From Flavobacterium yafengii (GTDB lineage: Bacteria > Bacteroidota > Bacteroidia > Flavobacteriales > Flavobacteriaceae), in the NCBI RefSeq assembly GCF_030010375.1, contig NZ_JASCRY010000002.1:310001-374000 (forward strand): a DNA stretch of 64,000 nucleotides, read 5' to 3'. The notes beneath the pieces were generated by a model, which ran no database searches, had not been told where the DNA came from, and saw nothing but the letters and a program-made list of their open reading frames with translations. This document shows positions 1 through 8,169 of the stretch, one piece after another. Position 1 is the first letter of the stretch, and each line of letters starts with the position of its first letter. A program made the translations under genes and the position numbers.

Positions 1-440
1 TTCAAAACTTAGGCTTCATCAACCACAATTTTTTCAGAATAGCCACCAAAAGTCATTCCGCCTAAATGTTTGTCTTCCCCATTATACGTACCAACCCAAC
101 CGTTAGAGCAGTATTGTTCTAAATCTTGCTTGCAATTATCGCAGGTCTTGCAAGAATCTACCAAACAACCTACAGCGGCAAAATCGCCTACTTTTAGTTT
201 AGTAACTTCATTTCCTACTTTGATCACTTTTCCCACAATTTCATGTCCGGGAATTGCAGGGTAAATGGTGTTCTCCCAATCATTTCTTGCCGTGTGTAAG
301 TCAGAGTGACAAACACCACAAAACAAAATTTCTATTTCAATGTCTTTTGCAGTAGCATTTCTGCGCGGGATATCCATTTGTTTTAAAGGAGCATCGGCAG
401 CTACTGTACCGTAAGCTTTCACATTTGTTGTTGCGTTCAT
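1..440 (-). pseudogene. Zinc-dependent alcohol dehydrogenase (YahK/AdhA type), interrupted by an in-frame stop at the window edge
   Basis: The 143 readable residues are the N-terminal GroES-like half of a medium-chain zinc alcohol dehydrogenase, which reduces aldehydes or oxidises alcohols with NAD(P). Visible motifs are the catalytic-zinc segment CGVCHSD, the GHE motif, and the four structural-zinc cysteines in CLVDSC...CDNC...C. The family is about 350 residues long, so the nucleotide-binding half is missing. The stop is TAA at positions 9-11, directly after VVDEA, and the last eight bases of the window then read V-L-(K/N) in the same frame. That matches the VVxExYVLK pattern expected there, so a single TAT or TAC codon changed to TAA would explain it. 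This could be a true nonsense mutation or a sequencing error. The gene lies on the same strand as the OYE gene upstream, but a terminator separates them. Confidence 0.65.
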
Positions 441-708
441 TTTTAAAGTGTTTTATTAAAAAAAAAGTGTTTATAGGTTATAGTTTTTTTGGTTAGTTCA
501 TAATAAAATAAATTTAGTAAATAGTTTGATTACTAGCATAATAAAAAAATATTGTTTTCGAAAAATCAAACATTTCGGAATTTTACAGGCCTTATTTGAG
601 CATGTTTTCGTTTATAAAATCGGTAATTTTAGTATGTTATCCATTTTATAAAATAACCAAATGTTAAAAGATTATAAGCTAATATATTTATGAAGCTGTT
701 CGTAATCA

Positions 709-743
709 TAAAAAAAGAGAGAAATGATTAAAATTTCTCTCTT
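709..743 (-). terminator. Rho-independent terminator downstream of the OYE gene
   Basis: An 11-bp perfect stem (715-725 with 733-743) and a 7-nt loop are followed on the minus strand by a T run (709-716). It lies about 80 nt past the OYE stop. The rest of the 441-823 gap shows no supportable gene. Confidence 0.8.
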
Positions 744-823
744 AGTTGTGGTCATTAAGACTATTTATAAAATCGTGTATACTTGTTTATAGAAAATAGT
801 CATTTAGAATTCGCTGAATTAAT

Positions 824-1930
824 TTATTCTAATACCAATTCACTCAAAGCTTCTTTGCTAAAGCCTTTTAGTTGATCGTTGTTCCCCGCTTTTATTTTAC
901 TAACCCAATTCGGGTCTGATAAAAGAGGTCTTCCTACTGCTACAAGATCAAAATCACCTCTGTCTAAACGTCTGGTTAATTCATCCAAAGAGGTAGGCTG
1001 TGAACTTTCGCCCGTAAATGCTCCGAAGAAATCTCCAGAAAGTCCAACAGAACCTACAGTAATAGTGGGTTTGCCAGTTAATTTTTTTGCCCATCCTGCA
1101 AAATTAAGGTCATTGTCTTCAAATTCCGGTTCCCAAAAACGACGTTGAGAACAATGTAAAATATCGACACCAGCATCAATCAAAGGACTAAGCCAAGCTT
1201 CCATTTCTTGAGGTGTTTTTGCCAGTTTAAAATTATAATCCGATGGTTTGAACTGAGAGAGTCTCATGATTATGGCAAAATCTTCGCCTACTTGTTTTCT
1301 GATTTCTTTAATTACTTCTACGGCAAAACGAGTACGTTCTGCTAAGGTTTTACCACCATAATTATCGGTACGCAAATTTGTCGCATCCCAGAAAAATTGA
1401 TCGATCAGATAATCGTGAGCACCGTGAATTTCGATACAGTCAAAACCTAATCTTTTGGCATCAGCAGCAGCTTTTCCAAAAGCAATAATGGTATTTTCTA
1501 TATCATTTATTGTCATGGTAGTTCCATTGCTAAAACCCGGTCTGTTTAATCCTGATGGTCCTTCAAAAGGTACTGGTGGAACCCAACCGGAATGGTGATT
1601 GTCCATAATCCCCATGTGCCATATCTGTGGTCCCATCTGTCCGCCTGCAGAATGTACGCCATCAATCACTTGTTTCCATCCCGCCAAAGATTCCTCTCCG
1701 TAAAAGTGAGGTACATTAGCATCATTTGACGATGAGGGTCTATTAATTACGGTTCCTTCAGATAATAGTAAACCTACTTGGCCTTCAGCTCTTTTTTGAT
1801 AATAAGCTGCTACGGCATCAGTAGGGACTCCATTTGGAGAAAATGAGCGGGTCATAGGCGCCATTACAATTCTATTTTTAAGGTTTAGCGTCTTCAATTG
1901 GAAGGGCATAAACAAACTATTTGTATTCAT
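824..1930 (-). CDS. Old Yellow Enzyme family NADH:flavin oxidoreductase (NemA / OPR-like)
   Basis: This 368-residue cytosolic protein spans the whole FMN-binding TIM barrel of the OYE family, which reduces the C=C bond of alpha,beta-unsaturated carbonyls, nitro esters and similar electrophiles with NAD(P)H. Seen: the N-terminal segment NRIVMAPMTRS, the active-site region HGAHDYLIDQFFW followed by NLRTDNYGG, and the C-terminal phosphate-binding part VAVGRPLLSDPNW. The length is normal. It starts 6 nt after the stop of an ArsR-type regulator gene, so the two form one operon and the regulator probably controls it. A strong terminator follows. The physiological substrate cannot be told from the sequence. 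Family assignment is firm. Confidence 0.92.
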   Translation of the reverse strand: MNTNSLFMPFQLKTLNLKNRIVMAPMTRSFSPNGVPTDAVAAYYQKRAEGQVGLLLSEGTVINRPSSSNDANVPHFYGEESLAGWKQVIDGVHSAGGQMGPQIWHMGIMDNHHSGWVPPVPFEGPSGLNRPGFSNGTTMTINDIENTIIAFGKAAADAKRLGFDCIEIHGAHDYLIDQFFWDATNLRTDNYGGKTLAERTRFAVEVIKEIRKQVGEDFAIIMRLSQFKPSDYNFKLAKTPQEMEAWLSPLIDAGVDILHCSQRRFWEPEFEDNDLNFAGWAKKLTGKPTITVGSVGLSGDFFGAFTGESSQPTSLDELTRRLDRGDFDLVAVGRPLLSDPNWVSKIKAGNNDQLKGFSKEALSELVLE

Positions 1931-1936
1931 ATTGCT

Positions 1937-2236
1937 TTATAGATTAGATTCGATTATTTTACTCAGTGCTGTAAATGCCGCTTCGTTGCGTTTGTAATAG
2001 GTCCATTGTCCAACACGTGTAGATTCTATAAAACCAGCACGTTGGAGAATTGATAAATATTCTGAAACCGTCGATTGGGTGAGTCCTGCTTTGGCCTGAA
2101 TTTGTCCTACGCAAACTCCGTGTTCAAAACCGGAAGCCAGTTGTTCCGGAAAGTTTATTTCCGGTTCTTTTAACCATTCGAGCATTTGTAATCTCGACTT
2201 GTTTGACAACGCTTTAAATATTTCTATGTGATCCAT
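1937..2236 (-). CDS. ArsR/SmtB-family winged-helix repressor
   Basis: A 99-residue protein with a typical ArsR winged helix: an N-terminal helix (ALSNKSRLQMLEWL), the recognition helix LTQSTVSEYLSILQRAGF, and the wing TRVGQWTYYKRN. The classic ELCVCDL metal site is replaced by HGVCVGQI, with one cysteine only, so metal sensing is unlikely. Sensing of an electrophile or thiol modification would fit an OYE target gene, but this is inference. It is the first gene of a two-gene operon with the OYE gene. Its start codon lies directly behind a promoter that contains a perfect dyad (2245-2266), as expected for autorepression. Confidence 0.9.
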   Translation of the reverse strand: MDHIEIFKALSNKSRLQMLEWLKEPEINFPEQLASGFEHGVCVGQIQAKAGLTQSTVSEYLSILQRAGFIESTRVGQWTYYKRNEAAFTALSKIIESNL

Positions 2237-2240
2237 AGTA

Positions 2241-2270
2241 CAAATATATCGACTTTTCCCGATATACCAA
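2241..2270 (-). promoter_or_regulatory. arsR-OYE promoter with overlapping operator dyad; likely leaderless start
   Basis: On the minus strand TTG (2268-2270), a 19-nt spacer and TATATTTG (2241-2248) match the Bacteroidota -33/-7 promoter. A perfect dyad (TATATCG, 8 nt, CGATATA; 2245-2266) fills the spacer and overlaps the -7 box. Only 4 nt separate the -7 box from the ATG, so transcription should begin at or next to the start codon. Confidence 0.75.
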
Positions 2271-2390
2271 TTTAATATAAAATATTTAGGATATATTTAA
2301 GAGAAGGGGGGCTGAATATTTTGGTTCTCTTATTGTTTTTCTGGGGGAAATTTATCTTATTTTATAAAATTTTAGAGAATAGTACAAACA

Positions 2391-2455
2391 AAAAAGCCTG
2401 TAAATAGTAGTATTTACAGGCTTTTGATTTCAATTAAAAATTAATTTGTAAAGAG
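2391..2455 (-). terminator. Terminator after nagB; copy A of a repeated terminator element
   Basis: Stem 2391-2406 with 2411-2425 (GCCTGTAAATA core, GTAG loop on the plus strand) and a T run on the minus strand. The 30 nt between the nagB stop and the stem are nearly identical to those at 20871-20898 and similar to those at 53869-53896. It ends the long nan/nag transcript. Confidence 0.8.
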
Positions 2456-2503
2456 CAGAATAAAATCGAACACTTTAATCTTATTGTAACATTTTTGAAT
2501 CGT

Positions 2504-4441
2504 TTAATAATCAAAACGTTTAAATGCTTCAATAGCTTCGTATTCAGCAAGACCTAAATCGTCGTAAATCTTTGCGGTATTTTTGTTGCGATCTTCGGCT
2601 CGTACCCAAAATTCTCTGGAGTCATTCCCTTGAAACATTACTCTGTCTTTTTGGGATTGGTGGTACAAAATAGCATGTCTTTTTAACAAAACTTCATCAG
2701 GACTAAGAGGAACAGCCATGTCTATTTCATGGATATCCCATTCGTGCCAAGCACCTCTGTACAACCATAACCAACAATCACTCATGTAAGGTTCCGGTTT
2801 GAGTTGTTTCAAGGCGGCAAAAATAGCATTCAAGCAAACTTCATGCGTACCGTGAGGATCTGCCAAATCTCCTGCTGCAAAAACCTGATGCGGTTTTATT
2901 TTTGCAATAATAGCTGCAACTATGGCGATATCATCTGCACCTAATGGGTTTTTCTTTACTCGGCCAGTTTCATAAAAAGGAAGGTCTAAAAAGTGCGTGT
3001 TTTCATCTTTTAACCCAATGTATCTTGTTGCGGCATAGGATTCACGACGTCTAATTAATCCTTTTAATTTTCGAACTTCAAGAGAATCAATTTGATTTTC
3101 TGTTTTATTGTTAATGAAATTGATTACTGCAGGAAAATCCACATCACATTCTGTTTCTCCAATAAAATCATTACAGACTTCGGCAAATTTTAAAGCCTCA
3201 TCATCAGTAACAGCTATATTTCCAGAAGTTTGATACACGACATGAACATCATGACCTTGTTTTATCAATTTAGAAAAAGTTCCTCCCATAGAAATTACGT
3301 CATCATCCGGATGCGGACTAAAAAGGATGATTCTTTTTTTGGCAGGATTGGCTCTTTCGGGTCTGTGGGAATCATCTGTATTGGGTTTTCCTCCTGGCCA
3401 TCCGGTAATGGTATGCTGCAATACATTGAACATATTAATATTCAAATCATAAGCAGATCCTTCTTGCGCCAAAAGATCCGACATTCCGTTATTGTTGTAA
3501 TCCCTGTCGGTTAGTTTTAATATCGATTGTTTTGTCTCTTGGCAAAGCCAAACAATGGCTTTATTTTTTAATTCTGGTGTCCAAATGCATTCTCCTACCA
3601 ACCAAGGTGTTTCAAATCTGGTTAATTCGGAAGCTGCCGATTGGTCTAAAACGAAAGTAGTATTGGTATGATTTTGCAAAAATGTAGCAGGAACTTCGGA
3701 ACTTATTTCTCCTTGAATGGTTCTCTTTATGATGGAAGCTTTATTTTGGCCCCAAGCCATTAATACAATTCTTTTGGATCTCAAAATAGTGGAAACTCCC
3801 ATTGTAATCGCTCTTTTAGGGACGTTGTCGATACCATTAAAATCTGAAGATGCATCTACTCTGGTAATATGATCCAAAGTGATAATTCTGGTTCCTGAAT
3901 TGATGTGGGAACCCGGTTCATTGAACCCAACGTGTCCCGTACGGCCGATACCCAATAATTGGAAATCAAGTCCTCCGGCATTTTTAATTTTCATTTCGTA
4001 ATCAACACAATATTGATTCAGTTCATCAATCGCTACCGTTCCGTCGGGGATATTTATATTTTCCGGTTTAATATCGATATGATTAAAAAGATGCTGATGC
4101 ATGAAATAATGATAGCTTTGGTTGTTTTCTTTGGTCATTGGGTAATATTCATCCAAATTGAAAGTCACTACATTACTAAAGCTAAGTCCTTCTTCTTTAT
4201 ACATTCGTACCAATTCTTCATAGACCTTTATAGGAGAAGAGCCAGTAGCCAAACCAAGTACACAAAATTTATTTTCGGCTTGTTTGGATCTAATTAATGC
4301 CGCTATTTCTTGTGCAACAATTTTTGAAGCTTCAACCGAATTTTTGAAAATTTCGTTATGAATTTTTTCAAATCTCGTTTCTTCAAATTTACCTGCACTT
4401 TTATAGCTGATGTCAGGTTTAATTTCTAAAACACTTTTCAT
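2504..4441 (-). CDS. nagB: Glucosamine-6-phosphate deaminase fused to a C-terminal LmbE/PIG-L deacetylase-like domain
   Basis: A 645-residue two-domain cytosolic protein. Residues about 20-280 are a NagB isomerase/deaminase, with LGLATGSSPIKVYEEL, LDEYYPM and GIGRTGHVGFNEPGSH. It converts glucosamine-6-P to fructose-6-P and ammonia, the last step of the pathway encoded upstream. Residues about 370-640 are a LmbE/PIG-L fold with the metal motif HPDDD (from H377) and a later DPHGTHEVC segment, so the metal site looks complete. Free-standing NagB has about 260 residues. The fused form is widespread in Bacteroidota, and the role of its second domain is not settled. A hydrolase acting on an N-acetylated amino sugar is an inference. 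It is the last gene of the operon, 51 nt after nagA. Confidence 0.93.
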   Translation of the reverse strand: MKSVLEIKPDISYKSAGKFEETRFEKIHNEIFKNSVEASKIVAQEIAALIRSKQAENKFCVLGLATGSSPIKVYEELVRMYKEEGLSFSNVVTFNLDEYYPMTKENNQSYHYFMHQHLFNHIDIKPENINIPDGTVAIDELNQYCVDYEMKIKNAGGLDFQLLGIGRTGHVGFNEPGSHINSGTRIITLDHITRVDASSDFNGIDNVPKRAITMGVSTILRSKRIVLMAWGQNKASIIKRTIQGEISSEVPATFLQNHTNTTFVLDQSAASELTRFETPWLVGECIWTPELKNKAIVWLCQETKQSILKLTDRDYNNNGMSDLLAQEGSAYDLNINMFNVLQHTITGWPGGKPNTDDSHRPERANPAKKRIILFSPHPDDDVISMGGTFSKLIKQGHDVHVVYQTSGNIAVTDDEALKFAEVCNDFIGETECDVDFPAVINFINNKTENQIDSLEVRKLKGLIRRRESYAATRYIGLKDENTHFLDLPFYETGRVKKNPLGADDIAIVAAIIAKIKPHQVFAAGDLADPHGTHEVCLNAIFAALKQLKPEPYMSDCWLWLYRGAWHEWDIHEIDMAVPLSPDEVLLKRHAILYHQSQKDRVMFQGNDSREFWVRAEDRNKNTAKIYDDLGLAEYEAIEAFKRFDY

Positions 4442-4492
4442 TTTACTTGTTATTTGAGTTAGTTGTGTAGTTACTTTTTTAATGTTAATTCT

Positions 4493-5614
4493 TTAAATCG
4501 AATTATAATTTAGGGTTTCTATTCTTGACAGATTATCATTGAATGTGACAAAACTTGCCGGGAATCCTGGTTTTATTTTGCCTAATTTATTTTCCATATT
4601 TATAGCGGCTGCTACTCGGCAAGTTGCCATTTTAATAGCTTCATCAGCCGATACATTCAAATGATTGAAAGCATTTTGAACTGCTTCTTCCATCGAAATG
4701 CTGGCACCGGCAAGATTGCCTTCTTCATTTCTGTAAAAACCATTCTCCAGATGAGCATCAAAATTCTCCCATTTAAAACTGGAAACTTTGCGTCCTAAAA
4801 AAGCGGCATCACTAATTAAAAAGAATTTATCTTGCTTTAGTTTATAGGCTACTCTAGCAGCGGCATAATCACAATGCGCGCCATCTAAAATAACAGGAGC
4901 ATAAACACTTTCATTTTCGAATGTTGCTCCCACTAGACCCGGTTCCCGATGCCCAAATTGAGTCATCGCATTAAATAAATGGGTAACCAGTTTAATCCCT
5001 TTAGAAAAATAATGTTGGGCTTCTTTGTAGGTCATCGTAGAATGTCCAGCCGAAATGACGATGCCACTTTCTAAGAGCATATCCAACTGCTCGGCCGTAA
5101 AACATTCCGGTGCAATTGTAATTACTTTTATCACGTCTTTACCATAGCGGATGATTTCTTCCAACTCTGAATTGGTAGGTTTACGAACCTGATTAATACT
5201 ATGCGCACCACGCTTCAAAGGATTCAAAAAAGGACCTTCCAGATGCATTCCAAGTACTCCGTTATTGTACTTAGTTTTATAATTGCGGATGGCTTCAATT
5301 CCTTGAAGAATGGTTTCTTTGGATGACGATATCAGACAGGGGAGTGTATGTGTTGTGCCATATTTTAAACTGGTTTCATAGATGTCATGAATGGTTTCCT
5401 CTGTTGGAGTTTGGCTAAAATAAAGTCGCTCTCCACCGTTTATTTGTATGTCTATAAAACCTGCTGAAATATGACTTCCCTGTAAATCAATTAAGTGAAT
5501 ATCATTAGGAATTTCTTTTTGAACTGAAATGATTATTCCATTTTCTATAATAATGACATCATTAATTATTTCTTCGCCAGTATGTACAATTCCGTTAACA
5601 ATGGCTTGTTTCAT
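4493..5614 (-). CDS. nagA: N-acetylglucosamine-6-phosphate deacetylase
   Basis: A 373-residue amidohydrolase-fold enzyme that removes acetate from GlcNAc-6-P to give glucosamine-6-P for NagB. Seen: DIQINGGERLYF near the N-terminal metal region, HLEGPFLNP with its metal-ligand glutamate, the substrate-binding segment VTHLFNAMTQF followed by HREPGLVG, and the catalytic-aspartate region LISDAAFLG. Length and domain order are normal for the family. It starts 12 nt after the sialidase stop and precedes nagB by 51 nt, so it is co-transcribed with them. Confidence in function is high. Confidence 0.95.
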   Translation of the reverse strand: MKQAIVNGIVHTGEEIINDVIIIENGIIISVQKEIPNDIHLIDLQGSHISAGFIDIQINGGERLYFSQTPTEETIHDIYETSLKYGTTHTLPCLISSSKETILQGIEAIRNYKTKYNNGVLGMHLEGPFLNPLKRGAHSINQVRKPTNSELEEIIRYGKDVIKVITIAPECFTAEQLDMLLESGIVISAGHSTMTYKEAQHYFSKGIKLVTHLFNAMTQFGHREPGLVGATFENESVYAPVILDGAHCDYAAARVAYKLKQDKFFLISDAAFLGRKVSSFKWENFDAHLENGFYRNEEGNLAGASISMEEAVQNAFNHLNVSADEAIKMATCRVAAAINMENKLGKIKPGFPASFVTFNDNLSRIETLNYNSI

Positions 5615-5626
5615 TTTTTAAGTTCT

Positions 5627-6772
5627 TTATTTTTTTGTTGATTTTCTTTTTTTAGAAGGCTTTTTAAAATTGTCCTTTCCGTCAGTAAGCCATTTTAAAG
5701 AAAAGCTTACAAAAGTATTTTGAGTATAGTCATCTTTCTCGAAAAAAATACCGATGTCACTATTTTCCAGTATTGTAAGGGATGAATATGCTGAGCCACC
5801 GCCATATATTGTTTTGCCTATAGACCATGTTTTTCCTTCGTCATAACTAATGCGAATGGTCATATTCATTCGGTTTTTTTCCATTTTCGCATTCGAAAAA
5901 AGGATTCTATTCTTATCGTATCCATCTGCTTTTGCTGTATATCGAATGATTTCTGCATTGCAACCAGGGTCAATTAACAGTGGTTCCGGTTTGGAGCTCC
6001 ATGTTTTTCCTTCATCTTTCGAGGTATGCACATAGCGCATTCCGCCCTTATTTACTCTTGCATTAATCATCCAACTTCCATCGGCCAATTCGATGATTTT
6101 TGATTCATCTGCCGGTTTTATTGGAGTATCAATAAAATACCATGTTTTTCCATGGTCATCACTGCCAAAAATATACAAGCCGCTATTTAAATTGACCAAA
6201 GTATGTAATAGCTTGCCACTTTTTGTTTGTATTCCACGCCCCGATGTGATGAATTTAAAGTCTTTATGCCATTGTGGTTTCGCAATTTGACTGGTAATGT
6301 CTCTTGGTTTGCTCCAGGTTTTACCATTATCCGAACTCTTTACTACGTGTAAATAATAAACGTCTTTTTCTGTATCTAAATCCATATAATTATAGAATAG
6401 AAAGATTTCATTGGTTTGTTGATCTACAATCATCGAAGGATCTGACGCGGATTGCCCGAAAGGAAAATCAACCACGGTTTCAATCGCTGACCAAGTCTTA
6501 CCATTATCAGTACTTCTGCGCAGCACAATGTTGATATCTTTACTCCACTTCAAATCACCGCAGGAAGGAACGCGCTCATCTATGGCAGCAATAAGATTAC
6601 CATTTGGGGCAGTAACTATAGATGGGATTCGAAAACAGGAAACACTATCAACCATGGATTTATTAAATAAATCCTGATGAGTGATTACTCCATCTGCAAT
6701 TTTATAGGTTTCATTTTGAGCGAAAAGTCCCGTTGCAGTGATTACTAATAGCGACATGAAAATTTTTTTCAT
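5627..6772 (-). CDS. nanH: Secreted exo-alpha-sialidase (neuraminidase)
   Basis: A 381-residue six-bladed propeller of the GH33 type that releases terminal sialic acid from glycoconjugates. A signal peptide (ending TGLFAQ) directs export. The arginine motif FRIPSIV lies near residue 47, and five Asp-boxes follow: STDNGKTW, SSDNGKTW, SDDHGKTW, SKDEGKTW and SYDEGKTW. The protein ends in a basic lysine-rich tail. There is no obvious lipobox or T9SS sorting domain, so periplasmic location is most likely. It lies between the epimerase and nagA genes and supplies the substrate of the locus. Confidence 0.93.
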   Translation of the reverse strand: MKKIFMSLLVITATGLFAQNETYKIADGVITHQDLFNKSMVDSVSCFRIPSIVTAPNGNLIAAIDERVPSCGDLKWSKDINIVLRRSTDNGKTWSAIETVVDFPFGQSASDPSMIVDQQTNEIFLFYNYMDLDTEKDVYYLHVVKSSDNGKTWSKPRDITSQIAKPQWHKDFKFITSGRGIQTKSGKLLHTLVNLNSGLYIFGSDDHGKTWYFIDTPIKPADESKIIELADGSWMINARVNKGGMRYVHTSKDEGKTWSSKPEPLLIDPGCNAEIIRYTAKADGYDKNRILFSNAKMEKNRMNMTIRISYDEGKTWSIGKTIYGGGSAYSSLTILENSDIGIFFEKDDYTQNTFVSFSLKWLTDGKDNFKKPSKKRKSTKK

Positions 6773-6919
6773 GATAAAACAGATTTAATGTTATTTTGTA
6801 TTTCTTGGTTAATGACTAAAATTAGTCTTAAAAATAGTCCTCGACCCATTTTTTTCGATATTAGTGTACCGAAAACTTTCGAAGTGACATTCTTTATATT
6901 TTTAATCGATTCTTTTAAA

Positions 6920-8104
6920 TTATTTTTTCAAATACTCATTAAGTAATTGCAAACAATACCACTCTTGTCTTGGCAAATGAAACGGTCCTTTGAACAAGTT
7001 TCCTTTTGCCGTTTGGGCAATGGTTCCGTCTTTATGTAAATAACCAAACCATTCTCCGTTTGCTGTATCATGGAATTTACTGTACCCATAATCATGTACC
7101 ATTTTGTGCCATGTGGCATATTTTTCATTACCAGTCATGGTGTAGGCTAAAAGTGTTGCAATAATAACTTCGTTTTGTGGCCACCAGAATTTCATATCCT
7201 GCCAGTATTCCTGTACTGGTTTGTCATATACATCTCGGAAATATAAAATACCGCCATGTTCTTTATCCCATCCGCGTTCCCACATATAATCCAGCATCTT
7301 GCAACCTAAAGCAATCAAGTGCGGGTCATTATTGCGGTATTTTGCTTCATGCAAAATAAACCAAGCTCCTTCAATAGCATGACCAGGATTCAAGGTACGA
7401 CCATCAATGTGATCAATAATAGAACCATCTGGAGCCACTTGTTCCATCACACATTTAATATCATCTTTTACAAAATAGGTTTCAATTTCAGCAATCCATT
7501 TGCTAATCCATTCATCACAACGCGGATCTCCAATATTTTCACGTAACTGTTGCGCCGTATTTATCAAAATCATAGGTGTGCCAATTCCTTTTGACGGTCG
7601 GGTAGCCGTGAATTTAGGTTCTAATAAATCGGGATTAGTAGAGTATTCAATACATTTTCCGAATAAAAACCGCGCTTTTTCAGCTGCCGTTTCATCTCCG
7701 CTTGCTTTGGCGTAAGCTGACATGGCAATAACCGCAAAGGTTTCCGAAAAGAAATAACGGCGTTTGCGTATGGGTTGTCCGTCGCGTGTTACGTGAAAAA
7801 ACATCTGTCCATCAGTATCAAAGCAATGGTTGTTTAAAAAATCAATTCCTGTTTTTGAACCTTCCAGCCATTCTTGTTTTGGCTCAACTGTATTGTAAAG
7901 TGTTGCCAATAACCAAGCGGCACGCCCTTGTATCCAGACGGCTTTATCATCATCTATTAAACTTCCGTCTTGATCACGCATTAATAAATAACCTCCAAAA
8001 TCGGTATCAATGGAGCGTGGAAACCAAAATGGAACCGTATCATTTAATAATTGATTCTGATAAAAGTTTCTGAGGTTTTGAAGATCTATTTTTGAATAAC
8101 TCAT
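6920..8104 (-). CDS. nanE: N-acylglucosamine 2-epimerase (ManNAc to GlcNAc)
   Basis: A 394-residue (alpha/alpha)6-barrel of the AGE/RenBP family. In Bacteroidota sialic-acid loci this enzyme converts unphosphorylated ManNAc, the product of the lyase, to GlcNAc. This differs from the NanK/NanE route of enteric bacteria, where ManNAc-6-P is epimerised. Seen: FWFPRSIDTDFGGYLLMRD near the N-terminus, WIQGRAAW, LNPGHAIEGAWF and FWWPQNEVI, all typical of the family and including candidate catalytic histidines. There is no signal peptide, so it is cytosolic. It lies 65 nt after the esterase gene. Family call is firm; the exact substrate follows from the neighbours. Confidence 0.92.
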   Translation of the reverse strand: MSYSKIDLQNLRNFYQNQLLNDTVPFWFPRSIDTDFGGYLLMRDQDGSLIDDDKAVWIQGRAAWLLATLYNTVEPKQEWLEGSKTGIDFLNNHCFDTDGQMFFHVTRDGQPIRKRRYFFSETFAVIAMSAYAKASGDETAAEKARFLFGKCIEYSTNPDLLEPKFTATRPSKGIGTPMILINTAQQLRENIGDPRCDEWISKWIAEIETYFVKDDIKCVMEQVAPDGSIIDHIDGRTLNPGHAIEGAWFILHEAKYRNNDPHLIALGCKMLDYMWERGWDKEHGGILYFRDVYDKPVQEYWQDMKFWWPQNEVIIATLLAYTMTGNEKYATWHKMVHDYGYSKFHDTANGEWFGYLHKDGTIAQTAKGNLFKGPFHLPRQEWYCLQLLNEYLKK

Positions 8105-8169
8105 TTTCTTTACTATATGTTATGTAACTACTATATTTTATTTTGTACTAGGTGTAATTTGGATATCAT

